From Cafeteria roenbergensis (taxonomy: Eukaryota > Sar > Bigyra > Bicosoecida > Cafeteriaceae), in the NCBI GenBank assembly GCA_008330645.1, contig VLTN01000028.1:124001-188000 (forward strand): 64,000 nucleotides of DNA, given 5' to 3'. The notes below the pieces were generated by a model, which was not told the DNA's origin, did not search any database, and saw only the letters and a program-made list of their open reading frames with translations. Positions 23,201 to 33,205 of this stretch are shown here, in pieces. A program made the position numbers and the translations under genes. Position 1 is the stretch's first letter; every line of letters starts with the position of its first letter.

Positions 23201-25196
23201 CGCGACCACCACCGCCTCAACCTCACCTGCAACCGCAACCGCAACCGCAACTGCAACCACGCAGTCGCTGTCGCCGGAGCTTGCGGCCTTGCTCGAGCGA
23301 ATGGGCACCGCCGCTTCGTCGATCGCAAGCGCGCTGGCCGAGAAGCGCGCGTTTTCGCGAGGTCACGACTGGCTGGACCTTCACTGCAGCGCCATCGCCG
23401 CGGTTTCGTCGCACGCTGGACTGAGAGCCGCGGCGGGCGCGCCAGTGGCCGCGCCGCTGCTTGCCGTCGTGCGGGGCGTGTTGGTGAGTCCGCTGGCTCC
23501 GCCGCCGGAGCGGCTCGCTCGCTGCGCTGTGTCGGCGCTGTCAGGGTCTCTGGCTGCGTCGAGCGTGAGGGATGTGGCAGCGGCCGACGGCTCGCTCGCC
23601 ACGCTGATGAGCGACGCCACGTCCCTCACTGCGTCGCTCTCGCGGCCCGGCAGAGCCGAAGTCCTCGCCGTGCTGGCCACAGGGGCAGCCGTCGCAGCAG
23701 CAGCAACAGGCTCCGCGGGCGCCGCCGCCGCCGTCGCCATGGTGCTTCGACCTGACGTCACAGCCTGCATGGAGGCTGCAGCTGCCGTGGCCGCAGCGGG
23801 CGACGACGTCAGCGCGGCCTGCAGAGCCGTCGCGCTGGTCCACCGCGCTCGCATCCACGCCGCAGCAGACACTCTGGGCGCCGTCGCAGCGCGCGCGGCC
23901 CGGTGCCCTGCGGGCGCCAGGGAGCTCCTGTGGGCGGAGGTTAGCCCCTGCCTGAGCGGGCTATCCTTCGCTGCAGTGGCGTCGTTGCGCCCGGACCGCT
24001 GGACTATGCGGTCGGCCAGGTCGGCCGCTGGCGCAGGTGCTCCGGCCGCCGGCGGCCACCCCGGCGCTGCCGCAGCGCCGGCGGCGGCGTCGCTCAAGCC
24101 GTCGTGCCTCGCCCTCGCAGCCGCTTGCCTGGCCTCTCTGGCAAAGTGCGTTGGCTCCTTCCCTGGGCTCTGCCCGGCAGGAGCGGCGGGGTCGCTGGTC
24201 GGGACGGCGTGGCCTGCGGTGCTGACAGCGCTCGATGCAGGGCTGATTGGCGGGCCAACCCCCGACGAAGCAGAGCACGCGGCAGCGGCGGCGGCTGCAG
24301 GGGCGGCGGCCGTTCGACGCGGCGGGCGCGTCGCAGCGGGAGGCGGCGCCGGCAGCGCTGCCGGAGCCGGCAGGGTGGCGGCAGCAGTGCCTGGCCCGGG
24401 GGCGGTCGGCGGCGGCGAGCCGGGTGCCGCGGTGCTTCGCTGGTGGGTGAGGCTGGTCGGCCAGGTGGTGAGTCTGCGCGAGGGGTCTGGCTCCCCCGCG
24501 AGCGCCCATGCGGCACTCCACGCGCTGGTGGGGAGCGTAGGTTCGCGGGGGCTGTCGGCCAACGCGGCTGTGCCGCTGTGCCTGGCGGTGAGGGACGGTC
24601 TGAGCGCCGCCTGGGGCAGCCTCACCGCCCGAAGAGGAGATGTAGCCGGGGGGGCCGCGCCCGCGGCAGCGGGGGGCAGGGCAGGGCTTGCCGCAATGGC
24701 GGCAGCCGCTGCGGCAGCCGCCACGGCGGGCGGCGGAACGAGCGACTTCGTCTCCGCGCAGGCCCAGGAGACGGCGCTGATCGGCCTGGCCTTCCTGCAC
24801 AGGCAGCTCACGCACGAGCGGGTGGAGCCGCGGGCAGCGAGGGCGGCCATCGCGTGCCTCTCCCACCTGCAGAGGTTCCACCGCGCGCTGTCGCACCCCG
24901 CAGTCGTGGCCTCGGGGGCCACCAAGCAGTGCCTGACTGCCGTGCTGCGGTGCGCGCTGGGTCCGAGGCACCCCACTTGCTGCGAGGCGGCGGCCCAGCT
25001 GATCCGGCAAGAGGGTCTGCGGGACCCTCGCATGGCCGAATTCGTGGCGCGCAGCGTCGCGCACGAGGCGATCGCCGGTGCCGTGGTGCCGCCGGAGCGA
25101 GCTCAAGCCGCTGCGGAGACGGCTTGCAGAATCTTTTTCGACCCAGCTTCCGGCAGCGACGGGGTTGCGGCGCGTGTCCTCATGGCCATTGAGTGA
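20258..25196 (+). CDS. Karyopherin-beta (importin/exportin)-like HEAT-repeat protein
   Basis: Three exons (20258-20336, 20570-20639, 20759-25196) give 1528 aa. Introns of 233 and 119 nt are GT-AG, and both phases fit. The spliced N-terminus runs from MDVSRIVEVLQAVNSP through RRAAESWLVELRDSAEAW to DSVQAFAFFAL, the helix pattern of the importin-beta N-terminal region seen in transportin-3/importin-13 and exportins. VEMAVWEWPES resembles the exportin-type EWP motif. The remainder is Ala-rich helical repeats with long Gly/Ala inserts (for example around 22260-22770). Known relatives carry proteins or RNA through nuclear pores with Ran-GTP. Whether this one is an importin or an exportin cannot be decided. 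It is longer than the usual 900-1150 aa, mainly because of low-complexity inserts. Confidence 0.7.
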
Positions 25197-25606
25197 CGCG
25201 ATTGCCTGCCCTAGTTGCGGGCCATGCCAATCCTCGTTTCCTCGCGTGAGTGAGAAGGCTGCCACGGCAACTCTGTCGACTTGCGCAAAGCAGCCCAGCA
25301 GATTTTCGCTGACACGAGCTGGACGGCCCCGTGCATCCACCCGAAGCTGCCCGCAACTGCTCAACGCGGCGAGAATCGCCCTACACAGCCCAGCCTCGCC
25401 ATCGTTGCAATTGAGGCGGCGCCCCGACGCGCAGAGCCGCAAACGAACCGCTTGTGCTGCTGCGCCTGGCCAAGCGGCCACCTTGCAGCCTCGAGACACA
25501 GGCTGGGTCGCCAGGCGCCCGAGAAAACAGGCGAGAACAGGCGTGTGTTTTGCCACCCAGTTTCCCAGACCCGCATCCGGCCCACCTGTCATACGCGCGA
25601 GCAAGC
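25197..25606. other. Intergenic region
   Basis: These 410 bp separate two co-oriented genes, so they should contain a 3' UTR and a promoter. No gene or repeat is recognised. Confidence 0.35.
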
Positions 25607-28600
25607 ATGATGCTGGGAGCTCAACGGCGGCAGCGGGCCGATCACGCGCCCCGCGCCGCTGGCCCAGGCTTCAACCACGCCGTGCTGCTCCGGAATAGCT
25701 TCATTAGATCCTACCTTTCCTCCTTCCCCGAGAGCCAATGGGACGAGCGCGTCAAGGTGAGGAGCAAGGCGGGCCATGCCGCCATTCGAATTTTGCCGCG
25801 GCTGTCGCGAAAGCCATTTTCGTGCGTTGCTTGCACCCCCCCCCCGCCTCCCCGCCCATCAAGTCCCCACCCCTTCGTGCTTCCTTGTCTCATACCGCAG
25901 CTGCTGGTCATCCTGGGCATCCAGCTGTCCCAGGCACACCTGGGCGCCGGCCCGACCCACTCCACGGCCGACCTGCAGAGCCTCGCCATGCAGTCCGCCG
26001 CCGCAAGAGTCGCCCTCGCCTCGCTGGACGGCGTGGAGACCCTCGTGGCCAAGGTCAAGGGATCCGCGAGCGCTCTTCGCGATGCCCTCACGTCCTCCTC
26101 AGCGGGGGGCGCTGCCGACGCAGGCGCCTCTGCGACCGGACCGGCAGCAGCCCAGCCAGTCTCGCACGCCCGCCAGCTGCAGCGGCTTTGCCAGCACCCC
26201 GCAGGGCGGGACCAGCGCGCCGCGAGAAGCAGCTCTGCGGGCTGCAGGGGCAGGCGCAGCCTGAGCTGCTCGTTCCGGCACCGCGGTGGCGGTCGGCGCC
26301 CATGCTCTCCCCGCCCCGCGGCCGCGCCGCTCTCCCAGCTGGAACGGTACGAGTCCGTTGCGGCGGCGCTTCCGAGGGGAGAGTCTGGCCGCGAGGGTGC
26401 AGGCCGCGGCGGAGCGGAGTGCCCTGGAGAGGCCTTGCTGTGGGGCGATGACCTGGTGACAACTCGCTGGCTTGGGGTGCGGGGCTCCGGATACGGTCAG
26501 AGTGAAAGCGTGAAACAGCGGGATCGGGCCTCCTCGCAAGCGGGTTCGGCCGGAAGCCACGGGCCAGTGTCGGCCGGCCATGACGGGCATTCGGCTCCGC
26601 AGGCATGCACTGGCGCCTCTGGCCACCCAGGTGCGGTCGCCGGATTGGCAAATCGCTGCTCCGGCTCACCCAGGCTGCTTCGATTGACCGATGCGCCTGC
26701 CCGTGCGCGTGCCGATGATGCCGGTGGCGATGCCGATTTCGCCGGTGCCGCGAGCGCTGGGCCCTCCCAAGAGGGCGCCCAACTGTCGTCCGGCGCTCTC
26801 TCGGCGGAGCAGGCTGCCGGAGACATCGCGCAGGGGACCCTGCTGCAAGCCGTTGCCGAGCGCCGCGCCGCCGCTCGGGCCAACGCAAGACGCCAGGCAG
26901 GCGAGCTGGCAGCGCTGGAGCGCAGGCAGGCCGAATCGGAGAAACATTCCGCCGGATTTGGCCGGGGCGATCAGCGTGACGGCTCGACTGACGTCATGCC
27001 CTGCTGCCGTTGCAGCGGCACCCGCCGGAGGGTCGGCGACATCGGCCACCGCGACGCCAGCACGGCCGATAGCCATCACCATGACCCGCAACGCCGTCAG
27101 ACGCATCGCTGCAACGGACACAAGCAGGAGCCCACCACCCACCCGTCTTCGACAGCGATCGACGAGTGCAAGTCCGACAGCTCGGGCGCCACCCCGCCTC
27201 GCCATGGCGGCCCGGCGCTCCCCGCACCGCTTGCCAACCCCAGCCGCGGCTCTGCCCGCCACTGTGGGGGGGGCGCCGCCTCTGGGCCCCCCAGCCGCGG
27301 CCCCGGGCGCTGGACCGGCTTGCGCTCACGGGCGGGCCACAACGGGCAAGTACCCCGGCCTGCGTCCGGTCCGGAAGGCGGCTCTGCTGGCAGAGCCAGT
27401 GCGATGCGGCGCCGAGGCAGCGTGGGGAGCGCGTCCACGGGCTCCGGCCACGGACCCCGCACCCCGCGACGCGGGGTGTCCTGGCTTGGGAGCGCGAGCA
27501 GAGCTGGTACCGGCAGAGCCGGTGTGAGCCGCGGGGCCGGCAGCAGCCGCGTTCCAGGGCGAGGCGGCGTCTCTGCCGGTGGGCTTGCTTGGACGGTGAG
27601 CCCGCAACAGGGGCCTGCGCGCCTCGGAGCGGCTGTGTCGGGGCGCGATCCCGGGAGGGCTTCCAGGCATGGCATCGGCAGAGCCAATCCTGCCTTTTTT
27701 GCTGCTGCAAGGGCGCCCCCACCGTTCAGCAGCGTTGCCGCAGCGTCAGCAGGCCGTCCGGTGGCTGCAACGGCTCCATCGAGTGGCGACAGCCACAACG
27801 ACGGTTCTGGAGGCGGTGATGCCGGCGGTGACTGGGCGGCTCACGGCCCGCCTCAAGCAGCCCGCCACCACGCTGAGGCTACGGCTGGTGGTTGGGACGC
27901 GGTCGGTGCGCACGATGCTCCGGAGCGCGGAGCTGCTTCCAGGAGACAGCTGAGAGCCGAGCACAACCAAGGCGGCGGGTGGCAGGACGCCGAGGAGGAG
28001 CTCCGCAAAGCTGCCGTTGCCGCTGCAGCGGGAGGGCGAGGTGCAGGCCGTCGCGGAGGGCGACGCGGCGGCGGCGGCAGCAGCAGCGGCGAAGAGTCCA
28101 CTGCGCTGAACACGGCGCTCGGTTTCATCTCGGGGGGCCTGTTCAGGGCGCTTCAGACTGACGAGGAGGCCGACGCCATGGGTCCGCTGCGCGCCGCCGC
28201 CACGCCGCCATCCAAACCATCCGGGCCGGAGTGGGCGGCTCCCAGCGCCCACAGGGCTCACCGGGACGCGTCGGTCCTGTGGCGGGTGCGCCAGGCGGGG
28301 CTGCGAGCGGGACAATCAGCGGAGCCTGGTGCTTCCGGTGGGCGCGAGGATGTGGGTCACAGCCCTGCGGAGGACACGGCCGAGGACGAGGACCGCTGGC
28401 TGGAAGGCGATGCATCTCCCCGAAGCGGGACCGACGGCTCTGCCATGGCTCTGCCGGGCCCATGGGCCGACAGCCGGGAATGGGGAGCGTCTGCCCGGAC
28501 AGCGCGACAGGCACACGCGCTGCGGAGCGCCGCCGCTGCGGCATCCGAGGCTGCCGCTGCCATGGCTCGAGAGCGACGTCGGCGGGAGGCCGCCCGGACA

Positions 28601-29233
28601 TGGGTGGGAGAGGTCCCTCGTGGGAGGCCCGCGGGCGTGCGTGGGGGCGGGCCACGCCATGGAGGCACCCAGGAGGAGTCCTCTGGGACTGCGTCTTGGG
28701 GCACACCACGCCAGCCTCCAGCGGCCTCAGGCTACGCCGTGGGGAGGCAGGGTGTATGGACGGAGCCAGCATCGTCGTCAGCGTGGACGCCTGAGTCTGG
28801 AAGAACTGAAGAGTGCAGCTCATCGGGCGACAGCGGCACCCCGCTCGTGCGTAACCGCGGGTTCAGGCCGCCAGCTGACGATCGCGGGGTTCCATCTTCG
28901 GAGTCGGATTCACGTGGCGGGGCGGGACGCTACTGGGAGCCGGCCGCCTGGCGACAGGACGGCCGGGCAAGCGACAGCGCTGAGGCAGACTGGACCGTGT
29001 CGAGCAGCGAGGCGGGCGGAACAGGCTTTACTGGCGACTCAGCTGACAATAGCTGGAGCCCTGAAGACCAGCGTGGGCCCGTAGGGCGTAGTGGCATGCG
29101 AGCATCCATTCATGCAGGCGTCAGTGCTGCAGACGGATCGGCCTCTGTCACGTCGTCGGTGTCAGGATCCACGTCGGGGGAAGCCAGCAGAGATGTTTTT
29201 GACGGAACCCTGAGGGGCGCGCGCCATGAGTGA
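25607..29233 (+). CDS. Unidentified low-complexity protein with short coiled coil
   Basis: Exon 1 is 25607-25756 (ATGATG start). Intron 25757-25900 (AAG then GTGAGG; acceptor TACCGCAG) is 144 nt, phase 0 and stop-free. Exon 2 runs from 25901 to the stop at 29233, for about 1160 aa. The best-ordered part is the N-terminus, residues 20-110: LLRNSFIRSYLSSFPESQW, then after the splice LLVILGIQLSQAHLG and a helical segment. A likely coiled coil lies near 26810-26950 (AVAERRAAARANARRQAGE). The rest is Gly/Ser/Arg-rich. Between about 26100 and 26660 the frame looks less protein-like, and an alternative frame carries a helical stretch (SLAARVQAAAERSALER). A further intron or a sequence error is therefore possible there. 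I do not recognise the family and propose no function. Confidence 0.5.
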   Translation: MMLGAQRRQRADHAPRAAGPGFNHAVLLRNSFIRSYLSSFPESQWDERVKVRSKAGHAAIRILPRLSRKPFSCVACTPPPPPRPSSPHPFVLPCLIPQLLVILGIQLSQAHLGAGPTHSTADLQSLAMQSAAARVALASLDGVETLVAKVKGSASALRDALTSSSAGGAADAGASATGPAAAQPVSHARQLQRLCQHPAGRDQRAARSSSAGCRGRRSLSCSFRHRGGGRRPCSPRPAAAPLSQLERYESVAAALPRGESGREGAGRGGAECPGEALLWGDDLVTTRWLGVRGSGYGQSESVKQRDRASSQAGSAGSHGPVSAGHDGHSAPQACTGASGHPGAVAGLANRCSGSPRLLRLTDAPARARADDAGGDADFAGAASAGPSQEGAQLSSGALSAEQAAGDIAQGTLLQAVAERRAAARANARRQAGELAALERRQAESEKHSAGFGRGDQRDGSTDVMPCCRCSGTRRRVGDIGHRDASTADSHHHDPQRRQTHRCNGHKQEPTTHPSSTAIDECKSDSSGATPPRHGGPALPAPLANPSRGSARHCGGGAASGPPSRGPGRWTGLRSRAGHNGQVPRPASGPEGGSAGRASAMRRRGSVGSASTGSGHGPRTPRRGVSWLGSASRAGTGRAGVSRGAGSSRVPGRGGVSAGGLAWTVSPQQGPARLGAAVSGRDPGRASRHGIGRANPAFFAAARAPPPFSSVAAASAGRPVAATAPSSGDSHNDGSGGGDAGGDWAAHGPPQAARHHAEATAGGWDAVGAHDAPERGAASRRQLRAEHNQGGGWQDAEEELRKAAVAAAAGGRGAGRRGGRRGGGGSSSGEESTALNTALGFISGGLFRALQTDEEADAMGPLRAAATPPSKPSGPEWAAPSAHRAHRDASVLWRVRQAGLRAGQSAEPGASGGREDVGHSPAEDTAEDEDRWLEGDASPRSGTDGSAMALPGPWADSREWGASARTARQAHALRSAAAAASEAAAAMARERRRREAARTWVGEVPRGRPAGVRGGGPRHGGTQEESSGTASWGTPRQPPAASGYAVGRQGVWTEPASSSAWTPESGRTEECSSSGDSGTPLVRNRGFRPPADDRGVPSSESDSRGGAGRYWEPAAWRQDGRASDSAEADWTVSSSEAGGTGFTGDSADNSWSPEDQRGPVGRSGMRASIHAGVSAADGSASVTSSVSGSTSGEASRDVFDGTLRGARHE

Positions 29234-29407
29234 ATGCCCCGGGCTGTGTGGACACAACCAAGAAGGTTGGGTCCAACGCCGAGGCGCATGTCTGCAGGGT
29301 GGCGATGCTCTTCTCGTTTTGCTGGGGCCGGCCAAAGATGTTTGCGAGCCAGACAACATTCGGAAACTCAGAGCCAACCACACCCGCTGCCCAGCGCCGC
29401 ACGAAGC

Positions 29408-32400
29408 ATGGCTGCTGGCGCACCACGCCTCGATGAAATCGGCACAATGCTGGTTGCAGCTGTCTCAATGGGCGATACGGACGAGACATCGCGGCTGCTG
29501 GACGCAGGGGCGCCAGTGGAGCTGCGCGCAGGCGTGAGCCATAGCGGCGCCACCTCCGCGCAAGCCTGGCCGGTGCTTGCTCGATGAGAGTGTTGGAAGG
29601 GATGCCAAAGAGGCTGTCGTTGTTGCTACATTTGGTTCCCCGGGCAAGGTCGCGGCAGGGCGGAGCTTGGCCCGGCTGGGCCTGCAATCACTCCACAACC
29701 GCATGTCTCCCTGTGGGCCACAGGGCTTGCCTGGACGCCAATGCCCCCCTGGGTTAGGGGTTGCTGGCCTCAGCTGGTGGGGTGCCACGATGCTGTCAAA
29801 AGCTAACGCGCAACAGGAATGTCTCGTCGGTTTTGCTTGTGTCTTGGGCGCTCCGGGGTGCACGCATGTGCCGCAGGAGGGCGGGACACCGCTCATGTAT
29901 GCCGCGTTTCACGGTCACACCGATGTGGTGTCGCTGCTGCTGGACCGCGGGGCCGACGTGGGGGCCAAGGACAACGTGGGCTCCGCTGCGCCGCCTGCGT
30001 CGCGCGGGGGGTCGCGCGGGGTGGGATGGCGGCGCGTCCCGAGTGCTTGCATTGCTTGGGCGCGCTGGAGTGTGAGAGCGTCGCGCCTGGAGAGCCTCGA
30101 TCCGCCGGGTGGGGGCTGGGGCTGCGTGTGTGGTCGCAGGAAGGGCGATCACCCATCTTCGTCGCCATCGTCGAGCGCCAAAGCAAGGCGGTGTCGCTGC
30201 TGCTGGACCGCGGGGCCGACCTGGAGGCCAAGGACAACGTGGGCTCCGTCGCGCCGCCTTGGCCGGGCGGGGGGTCGCGCGGGCTGGGAGGGGCCGAGCG
30301 CCCCGACTGCCTGCACTGCGCGCGCGCGCGCCCGCGCTCGAGTGTGAGATTGGCGCACTTGGAGAGCTTCGATCTGCCGGGTGGGGGCTGAGACTGCGTG
30401 CGTGGTCGCAGCAAGGTGGCACACCACTGATCGCTGCCGCATGTCATGGCCACACCGATGTGGTGTCGCTGCTGCTGGACCGCGGGGCCGACCTGGAGGC
30501 CAAGGACAACGTAGGCTCCGCTGCGCCGCCTGCGTCGGGCGGGGGGTCGCGCGGGGCGGGAGGGGCGGCGCGTCCCGAGTGCTTGCAATGCGCGCGCGCT
30601 CGAGTAAAAGAGTGTGAGAGCGTCGCACCTGGAGGGCTTCGATCCGGCAGGTGAGGGCTGGGACTGCGTTCGTGGTCGCAGGAGGGGCGACCATCGCTCA
30701 TGTATGCCGCGTTTCATGGTCATACCGATGTGGTGTCGCTGCTGCTGGACCGCGGGGCCGACCTGGAGGCCAAGGACAACGTAGGCTCCGCTGCGCCGCC
30801 TGCGTCGGGCGGGGGGTCGCGCGGGGCGGGAGGGGCGGCGCGTCCCGAGTGCTTGCAATGCGCGCGCGCTCGAGTAAAAGAGTGTGAGAGCGTCGCACCT
30901 GGAGGGCTTCGATCCGGCAGGTGAGGGCTGGGACTGCGTTCGTGGTCGCAGGAGGGGCGACCATCGCTCATGTATGCCGCGTTTCACGGTCACACCGATG
31001 TGATGTCGCTGCTGCTGGACCGTGGGGCCGACCTGGAGGCCAAGGACAACGTAGGCTCCACTGCGCCGCCTGCTTCGGGCGGGGAGTCGCGGGGGTTGGG
31101 ATGGCGGCGCGTCCCGAGTGCTTGCATTGACCGCGCCCGCGCTCGAGTGTGAGATTGGCGCACTTGGAGGGCTTCGATCCGGCAGGTGAGGGCTGGGACT
31201 GCGTTCGTGGTCGCAGGAAGGGCGATCACCGCTCATGTATGCCGCGTTTCATGGTCATACCGATGTGGTGTCGCTGCTGCTGGACCGCGGGGCCGACCTG
31301 GAGGCCAAGGACAACGTAGGCTCCGCTGCGCCGCCTGCGTCGGGCGGGGAGTCGCGCGGGGTGGGATGGCGGCGCGTCCGGACTGCTTGCGTTGCTTGGG
31401 CGCGCGTGATTGTGAGAATGTCGCAACTGGGGAGCTTCGATCCGGCCGGTTCGGGCTGGGGCTGCGTGCGTGGTCGCAGGAAGGGCGATCACCTATTTTC
31501 GTCGCCATCGTTGAGCGCCAAAGCAAAGTGGTGTCGCTGCTGCTGGACCGCGGGGCCGACCTGGAGGCCAAGGACAACGTAGGCTCCACTGCGCCGCCTG
31601 CGTCGGGCGGGGAGTCGCGCGGGGTGGGATGGCGGCGCGTCCGGACTGCTTGCGTTGCTTGGGCGCGCTGGAGTGTGAGAGCGTCGCACTTGGAGAGCTT
31701 CGATCTGCCGGGTGGGGGCTGAGACTGCGTGCGTGGTCGCAGGAGGGCGGGACACCGCTCATGTATGCCGCGTTTCACGGTCACACCGATGTGGTGTCGC
31801 TGCTGCTGGACCGAGGGGCCGACCTGGAGGCCAAGGACAACGTGGGCTCCGCTGCGCCGCCTGCGTCGTGCGGGGGGTCGCGCGGGCTGGGAGGGGCCGA
31901 GCGCCCCGACTGCCTGCACTGCGCGCGCGCGCGCGCGCGCTGGATTGTGAGAGCGTCGCACTTGGAGAGCCTCGATCCGCCGGGTGGGGGCTGGGACTGC
32001 GTGCGTGGTCGCAGGAAGGGCGATTCGCGCACATTGCTGCCGCAGACCAAGGCTGCCCTGACGTGATGTCGCTGCTGCTGGACCGCGGGGCCGACCTGGA
32101 GGCCAAGGACAACGTGGGGTCCGTCGCGCCGCCTTGGCCGGGCGGGGGGTCGCGCGGGCTGGGAGGGGCCGAGCGCCCCGACTGCCTGCACTGCGCGCGC
32201 GCGCGCCCGCGCTCGAGTGTGAGAGCGTCGCACCTGGAGAGCTTCGATCCGCCGGGTGAGGGCTGGGACTGCGTGCGTGGTCGCAGCAAGGTGGCACACC
32301 ACTGATCGCTGCCGCATGTCATGGCCACACCGATGTGGTGTCGCTGCTGCTGGACCGCGGGGCCGACCTGGAGGCCAAGGACAACGTAGGCTCCGCTGCG

Positions 32401-33003
32401 CCGCCTGCGTCGGGCGGGGGGGCGCGCGGGGCGGGAGGGGCGGCGCGTCCCGAGTGCTTGCAATGCGCGCGCGCTCGAGTAAAAGAGTGTGAGAGCGTCG
32501 CACCTGGAGGGCTTCGATCCGGCAGGTGAGGGCTGGGACTGCGTTCGTGGTCGCAGGAGGGGCGACCATCGCTCATGTATGCCGCGTTTCACGGTCACAC
32601 CGAAGTGGTGTCGCTGCTGCTGGACCGTGGGGCCGACCTGGAGGCCAAGGACAACGTAGGCATGCTTTTCCAGTCCCGTGTGCCTTTGTGTCCGTCACGG
32701 AAAGCAGCCTGGGAGAAGGCGGGAGAGAGTGCGCCGGGCACGATCGTCGCTCTGGGCGTCCCGACTTGCATTCAAGGCTGGTTCAGCGTGCTCTATTGCT
32801 TTGAATCTCTTGCCGGAGCGACGCAGGAAGGTTTCGACGCAGAGAGGGTGTGCGGAGACCCTCAGTGCAGGACGATGATTGGCAATTGTGAAGCCATCCA
32901 GCGCTGGCTCCGTCGCCGCCAGCTTGCTGCCTGGAGACTTGGTTTTTCCAATTCTCGCGTCCCTTTGCCGACGAGGGCGAGCGAACCCGCCGCCGAGCTG
33001 TAA
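29408..33003 (+). CDS. Ankyrin-repeat protein, one repeat per exon
   Basis: Twelve exons are predicted: 29408-29533, 29877-29975, 30140-30238, 30412-30510, 30682-30780, 30952-31050, 31217-31315, 31480-31578, 31743-31841, 32015-32113, 32287-32385 and 32557-33003. They give about 520 aa. The first exon holds a degenerate N-terminal repeat (MLVAAVSMGDTDETSRLLDA). Each of the next ten is exactly 99 nt, phase 0 on both sides, and encodes one 33-residue ankyrin repeat such as GGTPLMYAAFHGHTDVV followed by SLLLDRGADLEAKDN. The last exon holds an eleventh repeat and a tail without known domain. Introns start GTGGGC, GTGGGG or GTAGGC and end GGTCGCAG; several contain stops in the repeat frame, so splicing is required. 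The ankyrin scaffold suggests protein binding, but the partner is unknown. The 3' end is the least certain part. Confidence 0.75.
29877..32655 (+). repeat. Tandem array of eleven ankyrin exon+intron units
   Basis: Units of 263-272 bp (99-bp exon plus a 164-173-bp intron) repeat head to tail; the eleventh consists of its exon only. By exon type the order is A-B-C-D-D-E-B-A-F-C-D, so units 1-4 resemble units 8-11. Units 3 (30412-30681) and 10 (32287-32556) differ at one base in 270, introns included. Introns contain a variable GC dinucleotide run. Such identity in introns points to recent duplication or gene conversion. Confidence 0.9.
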
Positions 33004-33205
33004 TTTTCATGCCTCTGCGCTCATGACAGTGGCGCTCCCGGTGGCTGTGTTTGCGAGTGCGTGATGGCTCAAGGGGATTCAAGCTCACGTCCAGCGACTT
33101 TGTCGAAAGAGCGCAGGCGGGCTGCTGGTCTCGCGAACGTTCCACAATCAAATACATCTGCACCGGCTGCTCTTGCTCTCGCGAACGGTCGAGCTCAGCA
33201 GCCTC

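Noticed and set aside
23381-25033. 550-codon antisense frame over the karyopherin gene
   Set aside because: Ala/Pro/Ser-rich mirror of a GC-rich coding exon with no recognisable domain.
29976-30139. Ankyrin spacers as translated linkers
   Set aside because: Several spacers contain stops in the repeat frame or shift it, and all begin GT and end GCAG with phase-0 borders, so they are introns.
29893-32598. Long antisense frames (up to 447 codons) across the ankyrin array
   Set aside because: They persist because the underlying unit repeats and is GC-rich. The translated text is Pro/Arg/Ser-rich and repeats with the array, whereas the sense frame gives true ankyrin repeats.
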